64,000 nt of DNA from Desulfomonilia bacterium (GTDB taxonomy: Bacteria > Desulfobacterota > Desulfomonilia > UBA1062), in the NCBI GenBank assembly GCA_036567785.1, contig DATCTV010000002.1, positions 123,487 through 187,486 on the forward strand, read 5' to 3'. This document shows positions 8,062 to 17,198 of this stretch, piece after piece (the stretch's first letter is position 1; each line of letters starts with the position of its first letter). The notes beneath the pieces are model-generated. The model worked only from the letters and a program-made list of their open reading frames with translations. It was not told where the DNA came from and did no database searches. The position numbers and the translations under genes were made by a program.

Positions 8062-9432
8062 ATGAAGATTGCAATTTTAGGAGGCGCGGGCCTCAGAACG
8101 CCTTTAATCATCAGATCGATGGTAAAAAGACAGAAAGAGCTGGGCCTTACCGAACTTTTTCTCATGGATACGGATGCCCGCCAGCTCGAGCTGACAGGTG
8201 CCATCACCGAAGAGCTTGAAAAGAACAGCTGCCTAGATTTCAAGATAGAAAGGACTACCGATGCTAAATCAGCTCTAGCCGGCGCAGACTATGTAATAAT
8301 GACATTCAGGATAGGCGGCATGAAATCGCGCGTTGTCGATGAGAGGGTTGCTTTATCGCATGGAGTGCTCGGCCAGGAGACTACAGGCCCGGGCGGCTTT
8401 GCAATGGCCATGCGCTCCATACCTGTCGCCCTTAAATATGTAAAGCTCATGAAGGAAGTCTGCCCGGATGCCTGGCTTATCAATTTCAGCAATCCGTCCG
8501 GCATTGTAACGGAAGCAATCATAAACAAAGGGGGCTGGAAAAGGACGATAGGCATATGCGATGCACCTGAGATGATAAGAGGCTACGCTGCAATAGCGCT
8601 GGGAGCAAAGATGTCGGACGTACAGATGGAATATTTCGGGCTCAACCACCTGGGCTGGGCGCGAGCCATCTGGTATAAGGGTAAGAATCATGTCCCCGAT
8701 TTCATTAAACTTATCAAAGAGGCTGGAGGCCTGCCTGGATTGCCTTTCTCTACAGGTGTAATAGAGTCGCTTGGAATGATCCCCAATGAATATCTTTATT
8801 ATTTCTATCATTCAAAAGAGGCCGTGGACAATATTCTGAAGGCCGGAAAGACAAGGGGGGAGATGCTTGTCGAACAGAACGCGATCCTATCTTCCGACCT
8901 TGATAAATTGTTCAGGGCAGGTGACAGGGAAGGACTCGCAAAACGCTACAAGGCTTATATAGACATGAGGGGCGAGACCTATATGGCGAATGAAACCGGC
9001 GGCAGGTTCGAGGAGTTCAAGCTGGACCAGGAGAGTATAGACAACCTCACGGAAGAAGGCTATGCCGACGTGGCATTAGGTGCGATTGAGGCGCTCAGTG
9101 GAGGAAATCCCCGGGTAATGACTTTAAATGTGCCGAATGCAGGCGCAATTTACGGTTTTCCCGAGACGGCAATCGTTGAGATTCCGGTGCTTGTGGGCAC
9201 CGACAGCATCAGGCAGATAACAGTCGGAAACATACCTCTTGTATGCATGGGGCTAATGCAGTCGGTCAAATCATATGAACTCTATACTGTCGAAGCCGCG
9301 ACCGAAGGCTCTTATATGAAGGCCGTGGCGGCGCTTACCGTTCACCCGCTTGTAAGGGACTACGCCCTGGCAAAATCCCTGGTGGACGGCTATGTCAAAA
9401 GTCATGGAGACCTTTTCCCCAGGCTTGATTAA
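8062..9432 (+). CDS. glycoside hydrolase family 4 (6-phospho-glycosidase type)
   Basis: A 456-residue GH4 enzyme, a family that uses NAD and a divalent metal to break glycosidic bonds by oxidation and elimination. The Rossmann N-terminus reads KIAILGGAGLRTP (residues 2-14). Other family elements are the loop TGPGGFAMAMRSIP, NFSNPSGIVTEA (sugar and metal contacts), GICDAPE with the metal-binding cysteine region, and FGLNHLGW. The pattern is closest to beta-glucoside-type members (LicH/CelF), but the anomer and phosphate requirement are uncertain, and no PTS is present in the window. CAGGAGGAG precedes the ATG. A PfkB kinase follows at once and an inverted repeat lies just upstream. Confidence 0.9.
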   Translation: MKIAILGGAGLRTPLIIRSMVKRQKELGLTELFLMDTDARQLELTGAITEELEKNSCLDFKIERTTDAKSALAGADYVIMTFRIGGMKSRVVDERVALSHGVLGQETTGPGGFAMAMRSIPVALKYVKLMKEVCPDAWLINFSNPSGIVTEAIINKGGWKRTIGICDAPEMIRGYAAIALGAKMSDVQMEYFGLNHLGWARAIWYKGKNHVPDFIKLIKEAGGLPGLPFSTGVIESLGMIPNEYLYYFYHSKEAVDNILKAGKTRGEMLVEQNAILSSDLDKLFRAGDREGLAKRYKAYIDMRGETYMANETGGRFEEFKLDQESIDNLTEEGYADVALGAIEALSGGNPRVMTLNVPNAGAIYGFPETAIVEIPVLVGTDSIRQITVGNIPLVCMGLMQSVKSYELYTVEAATEGSYMKAVAALTVHPLVRDYALAKSLVDGYVKSHGDLFPRLD

Positions 9433-9443
9433 AGGAACCTGTG

Positions 9444-10352
9444 ATGGGTTACGATTATGACGTGCTGACAGGCGGGGATTACTGCATTGACTACATATTT
9501 ACGGGTCTGCCTAAAATGCCCGAACCGGGCAGCGAGGTCCATGGCAGAAAATTCGCAATCGAACCCGGTGAATCCTGCAACAGCGTCATCGCCATGCACC
9601 GACTTGGAATAAAGGTCGGCTGGGCAGCGGATTTCGGCACTGATGAATTCAGCAGAACGATCCTTGAAAAGCTCAATGACGAGGGCATTGATAACCGTCT
9701 TTTTTTCCATCATAAAAAGACTTATCAGCGCATTACAATATCGGCCTCGTTCTCACATGACAGGGCATTCATAACATACTATGACAAGGAACCCTATAAA
9801 CTTCCCGCGCTTATAAAAAAACTGCCTTTCGTTTCGGCTAAAATCATGTTCATCCCCGGCTTTTACACAGGTGCCCTTTTCCCGATCGCTTCCCTTCTCG
9901 TTAAAAAGAAAAAAATGCTGATCGTAATGGACGGGAACCATCCCAATTCAGAAACAATCGAAGTGCCTGCCGTCAGAAAAACTCTCGAGTCAATCGATAT
10001 CGTACTGCCGAACGCAAAGGAAGCCTTAAAGATGTCAGGAAAAGATGATATCCCTGCTGCCGCGAAAGAACTCGGCAGATTCTGCCCCCTGGTTATAGTC
10101 AAAGACGGTGCAAACGGTTCATGGGCCTGCAACAACGGGAAGATAATCCATGTTCCGGGCATAAAGGTAAACCCGATTGATACTACCGGTGCGGGAGACA
10201 ACTATAATGCAGGATTTCTAAGGGCATACCTTGACGCCAGGGACCTTGCCGAATGCCTCAAATGGGGAAACATATCCGGCGGGCTTTCCACCGAAGCCCT
10301 GGGCGGCCCGGGCAGGAAAATCACCGTCGAGGATATCAAAAAACATCTCTAG
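9444..10352 (+). CDS. PfkB-family sugar kinase
   Basis: A 302-residue member of the ribokinase/PfkB family. The C-terminal signature NPIDTTGAGDNYNAGFLRAY carries the catalytic Asp and the anion-hole glycines, and the N-terminal GGDYCIDYIFTGLPKMPEPGSEV begins the substrate domain. GTG at 9441 is one codon upstream of ATG 9444; the AAAGGA site at 9431 is better spaced for the ATG, so I prefer it. The gene starts 11 bases after the GH4 gene, so the two are very likely an operon in which the kinase phosphorylates the released sugar or a related one. The exact substrate cannot be read from sequence. Confidence 0.88.
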   Translation: MGYDYDVLTGGDYCIDYIFTGLPKMPEPGSEVHGRKFAIEPGESCNSVIAMHRLGIKVGWAADFGTDEFSRTILEKLNDEGIDNRLFFHHKKTYQRITISASFSHDRAFITYYDKEPYKLPALIKKLPFVSAKIMFIPGFYTGALFPIASLLVKKKKMLIVMDGNHPNSETIEVPAVRKTLESIDIVLPNAKEALKMSGKDDIPAAAKELGRFCPLVIVKDGANGSWACNNGKIIHVPGIKVNPIDTTGAGDNYNAGFLRAYLDARDLAECLKWGNISGGLSTEALGGPGRKITVEDIKKHL

Positions 10353-10446
10353 GTAAGATCAGACAAAACTATTCATAATATCTAAACTTAAATAATCATT
10401 TGGTACATCAGGAGATTTATATCTTAGTCGTTATGCAGGGAAAAAA

Positions 10447-10521
10447 TGGAGGCGGCAACCGGATTTGAACCGGTGAATAACGATTTTGCAGACCGTCGCC
10501 TTACCACTTGGCTATGCCGCC
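10447..10521 (-). tRNA. tRNA-Cys (GCA)
   Basis: On the minus strand a full cloverleaf folds. The acceptor stem GGCGGCA pairs with TGCCGCC, the discriminator base is U as expected for cysteine tRNA, and CCA is encoded. The anticodon loop reads CTGCAAA with anticodon GCA. The T arm contains the GGTTCGAATCC consensus. It stands alone between the kinase and the exported protein gene. Confidence 0.97.
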
Positions 10522-10628
10522 GTCAGTGATTTTCTATACAAAGCGGACAGGCCAAAAGTCAAGCTCTAATACTGCCGAATATTTTACCGTCTTGACTAAA
10601 ACTTAAAATAAATGGATTCATCATTCTC

Positions 10629-11093
10629 ATGAGAAAATTTCTTTTATTCCTTCTGCTGACTCTTTATCCTTTCTGCCTTTCGGCTGAGTCGGAAAACCCT
10701 GACAGCGGAACCGGGATTGAAGTAAAAAAAGAAAAAAACAAGGTCTATATTCAGGAAAGCGAGATATATCCTTATATGACGATTGAACAGGATCCCCCCA
10801 TTGCAGCAAGGAGAGGTTTTATAAAGGGAGACATAAACGAGGCAAGCATCGAGGCTTCGATGAAGAAACTCGCAGCCGAATACAATCTGGCAGGCTGGAT
10901 TAAGAAAACACCCGAAGGGACATTTCAGTTTCATCTGCAGGGTTTGCCCGATAATGTAAAGGCGGCAATTGAAAAAATCCCGACATGCGACCCGGGAAGC
11001 AAGATAGAGGGTGTGGATTCAAAAGCCGCAGTTGTAACCAAATACATGAGGGGATTTAAAACAATCGAGGCCGAAAACCGGCAGGGAGACTGA
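10629..11093 (+). CDS. exported protein with a degenerate acylphosphatase-like domain
   Basis: A 154-residue protein with a signal peptide (residues 1-19, ending CLSAE). Residues about 60-135 follow the acylphosphatase pattern: RRGFIKGD stands where G-x-VQG is found, then KKLAAEYNLAGWIKKTPEG, a QG turn, and DPGSKIEGVD at the end. The catalytic Arg of the GVGFR loop is replaced (INEA region) and the catalytic Asn after GW is Lys93, so phosphatase activity is unlikely. The stop codon abuts the ATG of the sugar symporter, which implies translational coupling. The assignment rests on my manual alignment; the fold is probable and the function unknown. Confidence 0.6.
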   Translation: MRKFLLFLLLTLYPFCLSAESENPDSGTGIEVKKEKNKVYIQESEIYPYMTIEQDPPIAARRGFIKGDINEASIEASMKKLAAEYNLAGWIKKTPEGTFQFHLQGLPDNVKAAIEKIPTCDPGSKIEGVDSKAAVVTKYMRGFKTIEAENRQGD

Positions 11094-12410
11094 ATGGGAC
11101 AACTGACCCTTAAACAGAAGATATCATACGCGACCGGCGGGCTAGCACTTAATCTGGCGAATCTGGTCATCTCCCAGTGGCTCCTCAAGCTTTATGTCCC
11201 GAGCAAGGATACGGCCCTGGTAAACGCAGGCCTTTTCGCAGCAATATTCCTTATAGGCAGGGTCGTGGACGGGATAACCGAACCCATAGCCGGGTACTTG
11301 AGCGATCATTTCCGATCAAAACGCGGGCGCCGCATACCATTTATATTGGCTATGACACTGCCGACCGCAATCGTGAGTTTCCTTCTCTGGGTGCCACCCT
11401 TCCCCCATCAGATGCACTGGCTCAATGCGGTCTGGGTCTTCACCCTTGTCCAGCTTTTCTTTATATGCTGGTCTCTGCTTGCAAATCCTTACATGGCGCT
11501 GCTACCCGAAATCACCTCTGATCTTAAGGAGCGTGTGAACATATCCACTATGCAGGCGGTCTTCCTTATGCTCGGAACTCTTGTTTTCGGCGTAATGGGT
11601 CCGATAAAGGAAACCCTCGGGTGGATAGGAATCGGCATTATAACAGGCGCAATAACTGTTATATCGTTCACGCCGACTCTGCTAACCATCGTGGAAAAGC
11701 CTTCGGATGCATCAGTTACTGCTCATGAGAAATTCAGCCCTGTAACAATTTTTCTCTGGGCAAAGACCACATTTACAAACAGGCCTTTCGTTTATCTGCT
11801 CACCGCCAACTCCTTTCTTTGGTTTGCGCTCAACATGGTCATCCTGCTCGTGCCATTCTGGACACAGTACGTACTCGGAAAGACCGACGCCGATGTGGTA
11901 AAGCTCATGGCGCCTTTCCTCGCCTCGAATATCGTGTTCTTCTTTATCATTAATTTCCTTTCAGTCTGGCTGGGAAAATTTGCCGCCTACTGCATTACTC
12001 TGGGCAGCGCATGTTTAACAATGGCTTCACTCACATTGGTCGGATTAATCCCCGGCGAGAAGATGCTGCAATCCCAGATATGCATGGCACTCATAGGCAT
12101 ACCGGTAGCCGGCATCATGATACTTCCGCCCGCACTTCTCTCGGATGTGATTGATTATGACGAAACGCTCACCGGCAAGCGCAGAGAAGGCATCTATGTA
12201 GGCGTTCACGCAATCTTTCAGAAAATAGCAATTGGCATCTCAATCGCAACGGCTACATTCATGATGTATGCAGGCGGTTCCATGACTCCCACGGAAACAG
12301 GCCTCAAATGGATATCATTAAGCGCAGGCTTTTTCGCCTTTATAGCCCTCGGCATATTCATGGGGTATCCGATCAGGGAAAAGGATGGAAAAGCATATCT
12401 TAAAAGATAG
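11094..12410 (+). CDS. GPH-family (MelB-like) sugar:cation symporter
   Basis: A 438-residue, about 12-helix major facilitator of the glycoside-pentoside-hexuronide:cation symporter family. The loop-2 signature GRVVDGITEPIAGYLSD followed by RSKRGRRIPFI is diagnostic. It matches MelB helix II with the first cation-site Asp kept and the second replaced by Glu. The second half contains DVIDYDETLTGKRREGIYVG, another GPH hallmark. It lies in the inner membrane and would import a glycoside with Na+ or H+. It starts directly at the stop codon of the exported acylphosphatase-like gene. Nearby glycosidases suggest an oligosaccharide substrate, which is an inference. Confidence 0.93.
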   Translation: MGQLTLKQKISYATGGLALNLANLVISQWLLKLYVPSKDTALVNAGLFAAIFLIGRVVDGITEPIAGYLSDHFRSKRGRRIPFILAMTLPTAIVSFLLWVPPFPHQMHWLNAVWVFTLVQLFFICWSLLANPYMALLPEITSDLKERVNISTMQAVFLMLGTLVFGVMGPIKETLGWIGIGIITGAITVISFTPTLLTIVEKPSDASVTAHEKFSPVTIFLWAKTTFTNRPFVYLLTANSFLWFALNMVILLVPFWTQYVLGKTDADVVKLMAPFLASNIVFFFIINFLSVWLGKFAAYCITLGSACLTMASLTLVGLIPGEKMLQSQICMALIGIPVAGIMILPPALLSDVIDYDETLTGKRREGIYVGVHAIFQKIAIGISIATATFMMYAGGSMTPTETGLKWISLSAGFFAFIALGIFMGYPIREKDGKAYLKR

Positions 12411-12463
12411 GTAATAACGTCAGAAGTTGTGAAAATAATAAATATGGAAAAAGAGAGGAGACA

Positions 12464-12979
12464 ATGAAGATGAAATTAAAACAGACATTACTTTTTGGCT
12501 GCCTTATAACACTTGCTTGCTTGTTTGCAGAATCTGCGGCTTTGGCAGCGGACAGCGAATTCACATTCAAGGGGGGGCTCGCCCGGGCGGATGAAAAGGG
12601 AGTACTTGAAATCTACAAGGAAACAACAGAGATACCTCTTATTACGAAAACGGTTGATCCAGGTTATTATTTCGGTGCCATTGCCTATGCCAATAATGAA
12701 AACTCATGCAAATGCAAAGTGGTTATCCGCATACCCAAAACCAGTGATGTGAAAGTGAATGCAGACCAGGAAAATGCCAGGGTAAAATCAGAGATCGACT
12801 CATCCGGCTCCGATTATACGACAGTATCTTCTGACGAGGGGGCCTGCTCGACCGTATATTATTCATTGATGCAGTTTGATGAAGGCGACCTGCCCGGAAC
12901 CTATTCCATCGACATCTATATAGACAAGGTTCTCAAAAAACATTTTGATTTTAATGTGATTGCTCCACCAAAGAAATAA
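12464..12979 (+). CDS. secreted protein of unknown function
   Basis: A 171-residue protein with a signal peptide (residues about 1-28, ending SAALA). The mature region is predicted beta-rich, with a short Cys pair (NSCKCKV) around residue 86 and a lone Cys near 127. It ends FDFNVIAPPKK. I do not recognise the family. GAGAGGAG precedes the ATG at 12464; a second ATG two codons later would also serve. It follows the symporter by 53 bases and could be part of the same transcript. A small immunoglobulin-like or adhesin-like fold is plausible, but that is a guess. Confidence 0.7.
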   Translation: MKMKLKQTLLFGCLITLACLFAESAALAADSEFTFKGGLARADEKGVLEIYKETTEIPLITKTVDPGYYFGAIAYANNENSCKCKVVIRIPKTSDVKVNADQENARVKSEIDSSGSDYTTVSSDEGACSTVYYSLMQFDEGDLPGTYSIDIYIDKVLKKHFDFNVIAPPKK

Positions 12980-13004
12980 TTTCTTTTCAAAGAGACATCC
13001 GGAA

Positions 13005-13355
13005 ATGAAAGATATTATCGCAAATCCGGAACTTGTTGCCTTCTGCGGGCTCTATTGCGGGGCATGCAAGAGATTCCTGAAAGGTAAATGCCCGGGTTGT
13101 CATGACAATGTAAAGGCCACATGGTGCGGCATAAGAAAATGCTGTATTGAACATGAATATTCAAGCTGTGCGGATTGTGCTGACTTCGTCGATCCTCAGG
13201 ACTGCAGAAAATTCAACAATTTTATATCTAAGATATTCGGACTCATATTCCGCTCCGACCGCCGCGCGTGCATAATTCAGATTAAAAACCTCGGACTGAA
13301 AGGCCATGCCGATGACATGGCCAGAAATAACAGACAGTCGATAATGAGAAAATGA
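13005..13355 (+). CDS. DUF3795 cysteine-rich protein
   Basis: A 116-residue protein with the DUF3795 pattern: FCGLYCGACKRFLKGKCPGC, then WCGIRKCCIEH and CADCADF. About twelve cysteines suggest a metal or Fe-S site. It lacks a signal peptide, so it should be cytosolic. An in-frame ATG at 12960 exists, but it overlaps the upstream gene and adds 15 residues absent from the family core, so I use the ATG at 13005 (MKDIIANPELV). The biochemical role of DUF3795 is not known. It ends close to the convergent GH1 gene. Confidence 0.85.
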   Translation: MKDIIANPELVAFCGLYCGACKRFLKGKCPGCHDNVKATWCGIRKCCIEHEYSSCADCADFVDPQDCRKFNNFISKIFGLIFRSDRRACIIQIKNLGLKGHADDMARNNRQSIMRK

Positions 13356-13374
13356 TATTTTTCTTTTTTTTATT

Positions 13375-14790
13375 CTACTTAATTATCTCTTTAAACTCCG
13401 ATTCCTCAGGCAGACGGTTATTTTGCACAATGAAGCGGTAGAGCGATGCCGATTTCGTAGGCGTACGGTCGAATGTATTCCTGTCCACGCGATATAGCCC
13501 GAACTTTGGTGCAAAGCCCTTGGCCCATTCCCAGTTGTCTGTCAGGCTCCAGTAGGTGAATCCGAATATGGGGCAGCCTTTTTCTATAAGCCTGTGCACC
13601 CAAGCGAGGTGATCGAGGATGAATTTCGGGCGTCTGTCGTCCTTTGCATCGGCAAGCCCGTTCTCGGCAATCACAAGGGGCACGCCAGGATAGCGTTTTT
13701 CAACTTTTCTGCATATCCTGTATATGCCCTTGGGATAAATCTCCCAGTCCATATCCGTAGCCGGGTATTTATCGCAGTTTTTCATCTCGAGCATACCGGG
13801 TTTGAACGGGTTGAATGATACAACCTGACGCGTGTAATAATTGATTCCTATCCAGTCGAGTGTGTCTCTGGAATCCTCACTGAACCTTTTTATCCTTGGA
13901 CCCGGAAACACTCCCACATCTATATTGCCGGTATGTATGGCGTCAAGGAACGACCAGTTGAAAATTTTATCGAGCTGATGTGTTGCAAACCTGTCCAGGA
14001 AAAAGCCCTGCGCCTGATAGTCGAAGAAGAAATAGATCATTCCGACCTTTGGCACCCTGACCTTGTTTCCGTCTCTGACAGTCGCGTTTTCCTTTATGAT
14101 TTTATAAGCCCTTGCATGAGCGCGGATCAGATTATGATAAATCTTGATTGAAAGCTTCTGGTCCTTTTTATTGGGCGGTATCTCACCCATGGCAAAGCCG
14201 TTCAGAGCATATATCTGGGCATCGATCATGGTGCTCCAGTAATCGACATACCAGGCGAAGCGTATGGCGCATTCCTCGACGAACTCTTCCCAGCGCACCA
14301 TGACAATATCACTTTCCCAGCCGCCTGCTTCAACGGCCCATCTGGGAAGTGTAAAATGCCAGAGGTTTAAAAAGACCGTGAAGCCCTTGTCTTTCATTGA
14401 GGCGAGCATCTTTTCATAGTGAGCCATTGCATCATCGTCAAATTCACCCATGACAGGCTCCACCCTGCTCCACTCGATACCGATTCTGTGCGCGTTCTGA
14501 CCGTCGGCCCGGGCTCGTGTAAAATCCTCCTCGTACCTGTTCCAGAAGTCGGCAGCCATAAGACATTTATCGCCGTTCTCTATCGGCGAGGGAACACCTG
14601 CCTCCCAATCGGCCCAGTCATTGTTCAGATTGCCGCCCTCATGCTGATAGGCATCTTCGCCTGTCGCCCACAGGAATCCTTCGGGAAATTTGAGACCGTA
14701 ACTATAAATCTCTCCGGACTTCCCTGGCGTGCGGACATTGCCGTAAATGACAATAAGAATAAAAAATACAATGACAATACCTGTTACCAT
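13375..14790 (-). CDS. membrane-anchored GH1 family protein with altered acid/base motif
   Basis: A 471-residue glycoside hydrolase family 1 protein. Residues 3-17 form one hydrophobic helix that would anchor the domain outside the inner membrane. Kept GH1 elements are YQHEGG (Gln49), IEWSRVEP, LWHFTLPRW, and the nucleophile Glu376 in VIAENGLAD. The acid/base motif NEP, however, is replaced: the aligned stretch is YWSTMIDAQIYALNGF, so Ile189-Asp190-Ala191 stand for Asn-Glu-Pro. The paralogue at 54574 keeps NEP. Activity may be altered, as in plant myrosinases where the acid/base is Gln. An upstream ATG at 14874 is possible, but 14790 directly precedes the helix. T-rich sequence beyond the stop may end transcription. 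Confidence 0.88.
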   Translation of the reverse strand: MVTGIVIVFFILIVIYGNVRTPGKSGEIYSYGLKFPEGFLWATGEDAYQHEGGNLNNDWADWEAGVPSPIENGDKCLMAADFWNRYEEDFTRARADGQNAHRIGIEWSRVEPVMGEFDDDAMAHYEKMLASMKDKGFTVFLNLWHFTLPRWAVEAGGWESDIVMVRWEEFVEECAIRFAWYVDYWSTMIDAQIYALNGFAMGEIPPNKKDQKLSIKIYHNLIRAHARAYKIIKENATVRDGNKVRVPKVGMIYFFFDYQAQGFFLDRFATHQLDKIFNWSFLDAIHTGNIDVGVFPGPRIKRFSEDSRDTLDWIGINYYTRQVVSFNPFKPGMLEMKNCDKYPATDMDWEIYPKGIYRICRKVEKRYPGVPLVIAENGLADAKDDRRPKFILDHLAWVHRLIEKGCPIFGFTYWSLTDNWEWAKGFAPKFGLYRVDRNTFDRTPTKSASLYRFIVQNNRLPEESEFKEIIK

Positions 14791-15001
14791 TATATTATCC
14801 CAATCACCCTTTAGCCGGAAATTTTGAATTTCATGAGTAACGATTACATCTATATTTGCATCAACGCTAGCCAACGAATCATATCATGTCAATCAGGTAT
14901 TACATCCTCACATGTTTTGCAGCATGAGTATAACTGCCATTGAAAACGGGCATATCTTCTGATAGGGTTCAAGACTGTAAAATCTTACTAAGCGGGTTTT
15001 T

Positions 15002-16078
15002 ATGAACAAAGAGATGGACGAATTAAGAAGCTCGATAGATTTAATCGATAACGATATCGCAAAACTTCTCTCAAAAAGGGCGGAACTTTCCCGGCAGGTT
15101 GGCAGGATCAAACATGAAAACGGGATCAAGACCTACTCGCCCGAAAGGGAACGTGAAATAATCGACCGTCTGGAAACACTTATCGAACCCCCGCTTGAAC
15201 GCGGCATGATAGAAGCGGTTTTTAACACAATATTCAGCGTTTCAAGGTCTCTTCAGGCCAGGACCAGAATCGCTTATCTGGGGCCTGTTGGAACTTACAG
15301 CCATGAGGCTGCGGTTTCTGTCTTCCCATACGATGCCGATCTTATACCGGAAACATCAATTGATCTTATAATTGAAGATGTGTGTGCCGAGAGGGTTGAT
15401 CTGGGTATTGTCCCTGTTGAGAACTCAACCGAAGGGATCATCAATCAGACATTGGATCTTATGGTTTCTTCAAGGCTCTTTGTTGTTAAAGAAATACTGC
15501 TTCCTATAAGACATTGCCTTATTTCAAAAACGGATATGGGCAATATCAGGAAGGTATATTCTCATCCCCAACCGTTTGCACAATGCAGGCTCTGGCTTAA
15601 AAAGAACCTGCCCGATGCTAAAACCATCGATACCGCAAGCACTTCCGAGGCTGCTCAGATTGCAGTGAATGAAAATAATTCGGCGGCTATAGCATCCATA
15701 AATTCAGCTAGAATCTATGGCCTTGATATTGTTGCCAGGAATATCAACGACTATCATGACAATATCACCCGATTTTGGGTAATCTCCAAGAAGATGGCCG
15801 AACCGTTAACCAATGCAAAGACCTCGATAATAATGGCATTGGACAACACGCCAGGCGCCCTTTACAACGCCCTGGGCGTATTTTCATCACAAGGGATCAA
15901 CCTGACCAAAATCCAGTCAAGGCCGTCAAGGAAAGGGCCCTGGGAATATCTTTTCTTTATAGATTTCATAGGAGGCCTCTCGGAAGAAAAGGTTGCCAGG
16001 GCACTGGAGAATCTTAAACCCTTTACAAAAGAAATTATCATACTGGGTTCTTATCCCGAAGAACGGGGTGATGATTGA
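15002..16078 (+). CDS. pheA: bifunctional chorismate mutase / prephenate dehydratase (P-protein)
   Basis: A 358-residue enzyme that turns chorismate into prephenate and then phenylpyruvate for phenylalanine synthesis. Residues 1-85 form the AroQ mutase (RSSIDLIDNDIAKLLSKRAEL). About 90-270 is the dehydratase (RIAYLGPVGTYSHEAA and VPVENSTEGIINQTLD). From about 275 there is an ACT domain for feedback control (NTPGALYNALGVFSSQGINL, then ESRP-like IQSRPSRKGPWEYLFFID). All domains look intact. It overlaps hisC by four bases and starts the pheA-hisC-aroA-cmk operon. No attenuator or leader peptide is evident upstream. Confidence 0.97.
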   Translation: MNKEMDELRSSIDLIDNDIAKLLSKRAELSRQVGRIKHENGIKTYSPEREREIIDRLETLIEPPLERGMIEAVFNTIFSVSRSLQARTRIAYLGPVGTYSHEAAVSVFPYDADLIPETSIDLIIEDVCAERVDLGIVPVENSTEGIINQTLDLMVSSRLFVVKEILLPIRHCLISKTDMGNIRKVYSHPQPFAQCRLWLKKNLPDAKTIDTASTSEAAQIAVNENNSAAIASINSARIYGLDIVARNINDYHDNITRFWVISKKMAEPLTNAKTSIIMALDNTPGALYNALGVFSSQGINLTKIQSRPSRKGPWEYLFFIDFIGGLSEEKVARALENLKPFTKEIIILGSYPEERGDD

Positions 16079-17166
16079 AGCTGCCGGAAGAAGCCAGGCA
16101 CATCAAACTGATCCCTCCCTACTCTCCCGGCCTGTCGAAGGATGAGATCGCCCGAAAATACGGAATAGAAAAGCCCGTCAAACTGGCGTCAAATGAAAAT
16201 CCGCTTGGCCCAAGCCCGATGGCTGTCAAAGCCATGATGGAATATATCGAGCACACACACCTTTACCCGGACCCGATGGCAACAGAGCTTAAGGAATCAG
16301 CCTCTGAATTCTTCGGTTTCCCTTCAGAAAACATCATCACCGGCAACGGTTCGGATGAAATAATCGATTTCATATGCAGAGCATATCTTAATCCCGGCGA
16401 CAGGGTAGTCATACCGGCATGTACTTTCAGCTATTACAGAATCGCATCCCTTGCATGCGGTGCAATGGTAACCGAAACGCCCATGAACGGCATGAAGATA
16501 GATACCCGTGCAATGCTTTCAAAAACGTCAAGCGGCGCAAAAATCGCATTCCTGGCTAATCCTAACAATCCCACAGGAACATATACAGGGAAAAAGGAAC
16601 TACTGTCTTTATGCGAGAAGATATCTCCGGAAACCATTCTCGTTCTGGATGAGGCCTATGCAGCATTTGCACGCGCAGATGATTTCATCTCGGGACTGAA
16701 ACTGATTTCAGAAAGACCAAATGTCATTGTAATAAATACCCTTTCAAAATCGCACGGACTTGCCGGAATCAGAGTGGGTTTTGCCATTGCCGGCAAAGAA
16801 ATGATTGATATGCTCTATAAGGTTAAACCGCCGTTTAATATGAACCTTCTCGCAATAAAGGCCGGGGCTGCGGCTTTAAGAGACAGAGCCTTTTTTAGCC
16901 TTACACTCGAAACAACTTGGAAAGGACTTGATTACCTGTATTCTTCCTTCGACCGTCTGGGGCTTGAATACATCAATTCCCACACAAATTTTGTACTTGT
17001 CAGGCTTGGCGCCTATGCAAAGATCATATATGAGGAACTCTTGAAACGCGGAATAATAACGAGATTCATGCCGGGTCTGCCGGAATACATAAGGGTAAGC
17101 GTGGGACTTGAAAGTGAGAACGAACAATTCATACACGAACTTGAAGATGTCTTAAAGAATGGCTGA
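16075..17166 (+). CDS. hisC: histidinol-phosphate / aromatic aminotransferase
   Basis: A 363-residue fold-type I PLP aminotransferase of the HisC subgroup. It has LASNENPLGPSP at the start, NGSDEIIDFICRAYL, the substrate-loop ANPNNPTGTY, Asp in LVLDEAYAAF, and the PLP lysine Lys225 in NTLSKSHGLAGIRVGF. Because it sits between pheA and aroA it may also transaminate phenylpyruvate or prephenate, as some HisC proteins do; this is an inference from context. The start is TTG at 16075, overlapping the pheA stop by four bases, which supports translational coupling. Confidence 0.92.
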   Translation: MKLPEEARHIKLIPPYSPGLSKDEIARKYGIEKPVKLASNENPLGPSPMAVKAMMEYIEHTHLYPDPMATELKESASEFFGFPSENIITGNGSDEIIDFICRAYLNPGDRVVIPACTFSYYRIASLACGAMVTETPMNGMKIDTRAMLSKTSSGAKIAFLANPNNPTGTYTGKKELLSLCEKISPETILVLDEAYAAFARADDFISGLKLISERPNVIVINTLSKSHGLAGIRVGFAIAGKEMIDMLYKVKPPFNMNLLAIKAGAAALRDRAFFSLTLETTWKGLDYLYSSFDRLGLEYINSHTNFVLVRLGAYAKIIYEELLKRGIITRFMPGLPEYIRVSVGLESENEQFIHELEDVLKNG

Positions 17167-17198
17167 TAAAAAATACATATCCTGCGGAGCAATAAGCT

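Noticed and set aside
10447..10521. tRNA-Cys as an integration site for a mobile element
   Set aside because: No integrase lies nearby and no repeat of the tRNA 3' end was noticed. The flanking sugar genes look like ordinary chromosome.
14880..15001. Attenuator or leader peptide before pheA
   Set aside because: I looked for a Phe-rich small frame and paired hairpins and found neither; only short weak pairings are present.
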